DNA from: Proteobacteria bacterium bin106
GTDB taxonomy: Bacteria; Bdellovibrionota_B; Oligoflexia; Oligoflexales; Bin106
Length of the DNA: 46,723 nt
Direction of reading: 5' to 3'
Assembly (NCBI GenBank): GCA_002238945.1
Contig: MPNI01000018.1
Location: 1-46,723, forward strand
Position numbers and translations under genes: made by a program. A model generated the notes under the pieces. That model did no database searches. It saw only the letters and a program-made list of their open reading frames with translations, and was not told where the DNA came from. Positions 43,260 through 46,723 of this stretch are shown here, piece after piece (the stretch's first letter is position 1; the number at the start of each line of letters is the position of its first letter).

Positions 43260-44513
43260 ATGTTTTCAGTCCATCATGCCATGGTTTTACCAACGATGTC
43301 CTTTATGTCAAAAGGGACGTGGGGCTATGTGGTTATAGCTGTTTTGGTAGTTGTTTTGTCGGGTTGTCGTTCAACGCAGTTTGTACAGGGTTCAGGTGAT
43401 CCAGATAGATTTGGCCAGGTGCAATGTAGTACAGCGCCTGGAGAGTTTGTGTATGCGGAGTCTGCAATGCAGGTTATGCTCACTGGTGCTATAACGTACA
43501 ATGGTCGGATGGAACAAACCATTAGTGGTCCTGAGCCTTCAAAAATCTATCTTATAAAAAAAGCAGGAGAGACAACATTTTCTCGAGAAGATGGAACGGA
43601 TAATGTATTTACTTTTCAAAAAGAAGGAAAGTATCAGGCGGAATTTACCGGCATTGATTATGGTGCAGATTTGAAAGCCACTTGTAACTTTGAGGTGATC
43701 AGAGAGTGTCCTGTGGGTCAAGATCGTGAGGGATTGAATGTGGTGATTGTGATTGATAATTCCAATTCCAATGGTTTAAGTGATTGTGGACTGGATTATG
43801 CTGACCCACCGCAGCGGCAGTGTTTGAATTGTGGCTCTGATCCGTCTGCTCAACAGCCTGCAGTGCCTCTATATCAGTGCTTGGTGAAAACCAATCGTGA
43901 AAAGACAGTTTCTAGTGTGGCCAAAATGCTTAAAGATCTAGAGACTCAAGAAGATGCTGTAAGTCATGTATCTTTTGCCTACTTTCCTACTATGGGCACT
44001 GCTACATTCACACCTCGGTGGTATACAGCTTCTGGAGAGGCATTATTTTCGTCTAATGACTTAGATGTTTTGCGGCGTCCCAATGGTACCACTCCGTATC
44101 TTGAAGGTTTAGAGGCGGCTAAATCTTTATTTTCTCAAATGCCTGCAGGTACTGAGAGTAAAGGTAAGGTTGTTGTGTTTATCACCGATGGTTTTCCCAC
44201 GGATAAAGATCCTGATGCTGTTTTAAAGCTTGCCAGTGATCTCAAAGCTACTGGGGTGCAGATTGTTTCAGTGATTGTGACGCAACTGAGTCATCAAGGG
44301 GTGTTGCGCCAAAAACATCGCCAGTTCATGATGGGATTTGATGAGCGTTGGCCCAAAGATGAAGTGTATTTTAGCAAGTTGCTTGGCAATGGTGCAGACC
44401 AAAAGGGATTGCTGCATTCCATGAGTACATGGGTTTCATATCTTGAAGAGGCTTCTAGCCTTCCTCAGGAAGTTAACAAGTTAGTGAGTGCAGAGGCAGT
44501 TAAGTGTCGATAA
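43260..44513 (+). CDS. Lipoprotein with Ig-like and VWA domains (copy 2)
   Basis: A 417-residue paralogue of the preceding gene with the same order: lipoprotein signal (VVLSGC, Cys36), Ig-like region (about 50-148, with EGKYQAEFTGIDYGA), and a VWA domain with MIDAS DNSNS (166-170), Thr in GTTPYLEG and TDGFPTD. Shared strings include TDGFPTD, SDLKATGV/KLKASGV and a C-terminal V..EA[VL][KE]C. It has an extra Cys-rich insert after the first MIDAS strand (CLNCGSDP). The exact ATG is uncertain, since several are clustered. Its stop is overlapped by the start of the transglutaminase-like gene, linking their translation. Confidence 0.87.
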   Translation: MFSVHHAMVLPTMSFMSKGTWGYVVIAVLVVVLSGCRSTQFVQGSGDPDRFGQVQCSTAPGEFVYAESAMQVMLTGAITYNGRMEQTISGPEPSKIYLIKKAGETTFSREDGTDNVFTFQKEGKYQAEFTGIDYGADLKATCNFEVIRECPVGQDREGLNVVIVIDNSNSNGLSDCGLDYADPPQRQCLNCGSDPSAQQPAVPLYQCLVKTNREKTVSSVAKMLKDLETQEDAVSHVSFAYFPTMGTATFTPRWYTASGEALFSSNDLDVLRRPNGTTPYLEGLEAAKSLFSQMPAGTESKGKVVVFITDGFPTDKDPDAVLKLASDLKATGVQIVSVIVTQLSHQGVLRQKHRQFMMGFDERWPKDEVYFSKLLGNGADQKGLLHSMSTWVSYLEEASSLPQEVNKLVSAEAVKCR

Positions 44514-45991
44514 GTCAAAAATATTTCAGTATGGCTCATTTCAGCAGAGCTTATTTTAGCAGAGCTTTGTTAGCGTTAGTGTTAGCCAGTACGGTGAGTG
44601 TATTTGATGTTCGAGGAGAGGATGCTTCTTGGAATCAGGTGGTGACGGCTCCTCGCTATGATGTGACAGCACCTGATGATATTCTCACCTCGGGTGCGTT
44701 ATTTCGCAAAATTTATGGTGATAACTTTGTGGATATTTACAAAGACTTGCCTGTGGATGGTGAGGCAGCGGTGATTCCTCATTCGGGTCATTGGTATCCC
44801 ACCAGTAAAGGTGGTTTGAACACTACGGATGTATTGGTGAAGTATGACAGAGCTTATAATGGCGGCAAAGGATTGGCTTATAGCTGGGAGGTGAAGCATC
44901 GTACCTCAAAGGTGTCGTGGCATGGTCATTGTAATGGTTATGCGGCATCATCTTTACGTCATCGTGAGCCAAAAAACAGTGTGATGGTAGGAGATATTGA
45001 GTTTACTCGCAAGGATATCAAAGCTTTACTTACGGGTTTGTATATGGGAGTGCGTTACCGTATGTTAGGCGGTAAACGTTGTGAGAGTGATCCTAAGAAG
45101 GCTTTAGAGCCTGAAGAGAGAAAGAATTGTGATGATATCAATCCCAGTTTATTTCATCTTATTTTGACCAATTGGGTAGGAAAACAGAAACAGGCTATTA
45201 TTTTTGATCGTAATGCTGATGCTCAGGTATGGAATTTTCCGTTATATGGTTATCAGACTCAGGCTTATCCTGTAACCCCTGCAGAAGCTATGCAGGCTTT
45301 AGGTTGGGCTGACACCACTTATAAGATCAATCCCAATGCAGCGCGATTGTTGCATGTAAGCACCACGGTGTATTATGCAGATGCTGTGAATGAAGAAGAA
45401 ATTCTAGATCATACTGAAGAGGCCATGGAGGTTTATAAATATATTCTGGAATTGGATAGTAAAGGTAGGATTATTGGTGGTGAATGGGCTTTATCATCGA
45501 TCACATCCCATCCTGATTTCTTATGGGTACCTTTGAGGACCAAGAAATCAGGTCCTGAAAGACAGCTCGCTAATCCTCATCTTGATATTGATATTGTCTT
45601 GAATTTGTGGGCTAAATCACGTGGATTACGTTCTCCTGATGATGAGCCTTCTCCTTATGATCTTTTTGATTTTGAATCAAATTGGGGACAATTTTCTTTT
45701 TACGATGTCACCATGGGACATTTGCCATCTGGTAGTGGCTATGCCTTTCTTGCTTCTCGATTAGATATTGATCTGCATGATCACATCAGCATAGGCCGTT
45801 CTCGTAATCTTTTATCAGTGAGTGTGGATGGTAAGCCTTTTGCCAAGCCTTATTTGGTGGATGGTGAGAAAACATCCATCATTTTACCTGGCGGAGAACC
45901 TGGAATCAGTACGTATAAATTTTTATGGAATGTGCCTTTTTTAAAGAGCAGTCCATTTGTTAATATTTTTGCTATCTATACAATGGAGTAA
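44504..45991 (+). CDS. Secreted transglutaminase-elicitor-family protein
   Basis: A 495-residue product starting at a GTG inside the previous gene's stop region (10-base overlap, GAGG upstream), with a signal peptide to about residue 38. It matches the pattern of the transglutaminase elicitor family known from Phytophthora GP42 and some marine bacteria: SWHGHCNGYAASSL with Cys143 as the likely nucleophile, DIKALLTGLYMG, and DINPSLFHLILTNWVG with a conserved His218. At 242-250 is VWNFPLYGY, which lines up with the Pep-13 motif VWNQPVRGF. Members crosslink Gln and Lys side chains calcium-dependently; the activity here is inferred. The C-terminal ~180 residues have NPHLDIDIVLNLWAKSRG and look like a beta domain. 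Confidence 0.82.
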   Translation: MSISQKYFSMAHFSRAYFSRALLALVLASTVSVFDVRGEDASWNQVVTAPRYDVTAPDDILTSGALFRKIYGDNFVDIYKDLPVDGEAAVIPHSGHWYPTSKGGLNTTDVLVKYDRAYNGGKGLAYSWEVKHRTSKVSWHGHCNGYAASSLRHREPKNSVMVGDIEFTRKDIKALLTGLYMGVRYRMLGGKRCESDPKKALEPEERKNCDDINPSLFHLILTNWVGKQKQAIIFDRNADAQVWNFPLYGYQTQAYPVTPAEAMQALGWADTTYKINPNAARLLHVSTTVYYADAVNEEEILDHTEEAMEVYKYILELDSKGRIIGGEWALSSITSHPDFLWVPLRTKKSGPERQLANPHLDIDIVLNLWAKSRGLRSPDDEPSPYDLFDFESNWGQFSFYDVTMGHLPSGSGYAFLASRLDIDLHDHISIGRSRNLLSVSVDGKPFAKPYLVDGEKTSIILPGGEPGISTYKFLWNVPFLKSSPFVNIFAIYTME

Positions 45992-46055
45992 GAAGTACTT
46001 TTTTTGTAGATAAGGTATTGCGTCCTACAATATTTTCTCTATGATAGCTGTGCAT

Positions 46056-46111
46056 CATCTTGTGATTGTGATAGTGTGAGCAGAGTCTGACACAATATCT
46101 ATCACAAGATG
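46056..46111. terminator. Long hairpin after the transglutaminase gene
   Basis: CATCTTGTGAT (46056-46066) pairs perfectly with ATCACAAGATG (46101-46111) around a partly paired 34-base interior. No tight T run follows, only a T-rich stretch, so it is a probable but imperfect terminator of the VWA-transglutaminase unit. Confidence 0.45.
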
Positions 46112-46144
46112 CCTCTTCTATGTTCTTTTATTCTACTATATTGA

Positions 46145-46319
46145 CAGAGAACCAGAGAACCAGAGAACGTAAATGAGATCCATATAGGCAAGCAAAAGCA
46201 AGCAAGCAGATAATACAGATAATAATAGGTTTAAAGAGTGTTTAGGAAGAAGTAGCCATAAGAGAATACAGAGCAAGAACACAGAGCAAGAACACAGAGC
46301 AAGAAAACACAGCAAGAAC
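46145..46319. repeat. 8-bp and 13-bp tandem repeats before tRNA-fMet
   Basis: Three perfect CAGAGAAC units lie at 46145-46168. Four copies of a 13-bp unit (ACAGAGCAAGAAC, last two diverged) lie at 46268-46319, ending 20 bases before the tRNA. No gene is visible in the 348-base gap 45992-46339. Confidence 0.85.
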
Positions 46320-46339
46320 ACAGAAAGCATAAACCATAT

Positions 46340-46416
46340 CGCGGGATGGAGAAGTCTGGTATCTCGTCGGGCTCATAACCCGAAGGTCGGGGGTTCGAAT
46401 CCCTCTCCCGCTACCA
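46340..46416 (+). tRNA. Initiator tRNA-fMet (CAT)
   Basis: The initiator hallmarks are clear: three G-C pairs in the anticodon stem (GGGCTCATAACCC) and no Watson-Crick pair at 1:72 (C1 against T72; the usual partner is A). T-arm GGTTCGAATCC, discriminator A and an encoded CCA end at 46414-46416. Confidence 0.96.
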
Positions 46417-46509
46417 TTATCTAGTATATAAAGAGTGTATCAAGAGTGCTGTATGAAGAAAACCATTTCTTCTGAGTACACGCTGTCAAAAAACACGCTA
46501 CCAAAACAT

Positions 46510-46561
46510 GTACGAGCTATCTGTACGAGTTATCTGTACGAGTTATCTGTAATAGCTGTCT
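46510..46561. repeat. 13-bp tandem repeat (GTACGAGTTATCT), four copies
   Basis: Two exact copies, one with one base changed and one more diverged, lie about 95 bases downstream of tRNA-fMet. Confidence 0.85.
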
Positions 46562-46583
46562 GTAAAAAAGCCAGGTATGTCAT

Positions 46584-46723
46584 AGCTTTGTTAGAGATAG
46601 CTTTGTTAGAGATAGCTTTGTTAGAGATAGCTTTGTTAGAGATAGCTTTGTTAGAGATAGCTTTGTTAGAGATAGCTTTGTTAGAGATAGCTTTGTTAGA
46701 GATAGCTTTGTTAGAGATAGCTT
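46584..46723. repeat. 15-bp minisatellite (AGCTTTGTTAGAGAT), nine copies and running off the window
   Basis: Nine perfect copies (46584-46718) and the start of a tenth reach the window edge, so the full length is unknown. No gene is seen between tRNA-fMet and the end. Confidence 0.97.

Noticed and set aside
44504-45991. Reading the VWA-transglutaminase cluster as a toxin-immunity pair
   Set aside because: There is no small immunity-type partner and no secretion-linked domain; a structural or enzymatic surface role fits better.
46136-46330. Minus-strand 64-codon hydrophobic frame before tRNA-fMet
   Set aside because: It is generated by the 8- and 13-bp repeats and has no ribosome-binding site.
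46268-46723. CRISPR array
   Set aside because: The repeats are directly abutting with no unique spacers, and no cas genes are present.

Overview
The window looks like chromosome of a Gram-negative (diderm) bacterium of modest GC content (about 40% by eye). Support: several lipoprotein signal peptides, MltG, a BamE-like lipoprotein, peptide import of the YejBEF/Opp type, GlmS/GlmU, FabI, LepA, MutL, a sigma-54 promoter, and tRNAs for Asn, Met and fMet. The mix of core genes with many unrecognised, cysteine-bearing exported proteins, plus a protein of the Phytophthora 'transglutaminase elicitor' family, would fit Bdellovibrionota/Oligoflexia or another host- or prey-associated proteobacterium. 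That placement is inference. There is no rRNA, prophage, intact insertion sequence or CRISPR array.

Layout. 1-8.3 kb: a two-segment membrane protein, then mostly minus-strand genes: a YceI-like protein, folC, a divergent rsmE, an Smr protein, tRNA-Asn, a lone receiver and a lipoprotein. 8.4-11.3 kb: glmS and a glmU lacking its acetyltransferase half. 11.8-14.8 kb: an exported lipoprotein with a lysozyme-like motif, and a protein with a duplicated domain. 15-19.3 kb: lepA, fabI, and an enhancer-binding-protein-like regulator whose ATPase motifs have decayed. That regulator lies behind a consensus sigma-54 promoter with paired upstream repeats; tRNA-Met follows. 19.4-25 kb: a possible acetyltransferase, a ferric-iron binding protein behind a Fur-box-like site, and two exported proteins sharing a small Cys domain with the 7-8 kb lipoprotein. 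25-27 kb: a decayed AAA-ATPase-like/PD-(D/E)XK gene and a lipoprotein gene with a poly-C tract. 27.4-31 kb: engB, then mutL-miaA. 31-34.4 kb: two repeat-bearing exported proteins. 34.5-38.7 kb: a peptide ABC operon. 38.8-41.3 kb: glpX and mltG. 41.4-46 kb: a BamE-like lipoprotein, two paralogous Ig-like/VWA lipoproteins and the secreted transglutaminase-elicitor protein, ending at tRNA-fMet and a long minisatellite.

Two themes stand out. First, short tandem repeats are everywhere: units of 5, 8, 9, 11, 13, 15, 16 and 18 bp, plus C10 and G7 homopolymers. Several sit where slippage would switch a gene (C10 in a lipoprotein gene, G7 in mutL) or change promoter spacing (11-bp units before the yceI ribosome-binding site). 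Second, the VWA-VWA-transglutaminase set looks like one translationally linked cell-surface unit. Its last product carries a catalytic-type Cys motif and a Pep-13-like WNxPxxG[FY] motif.
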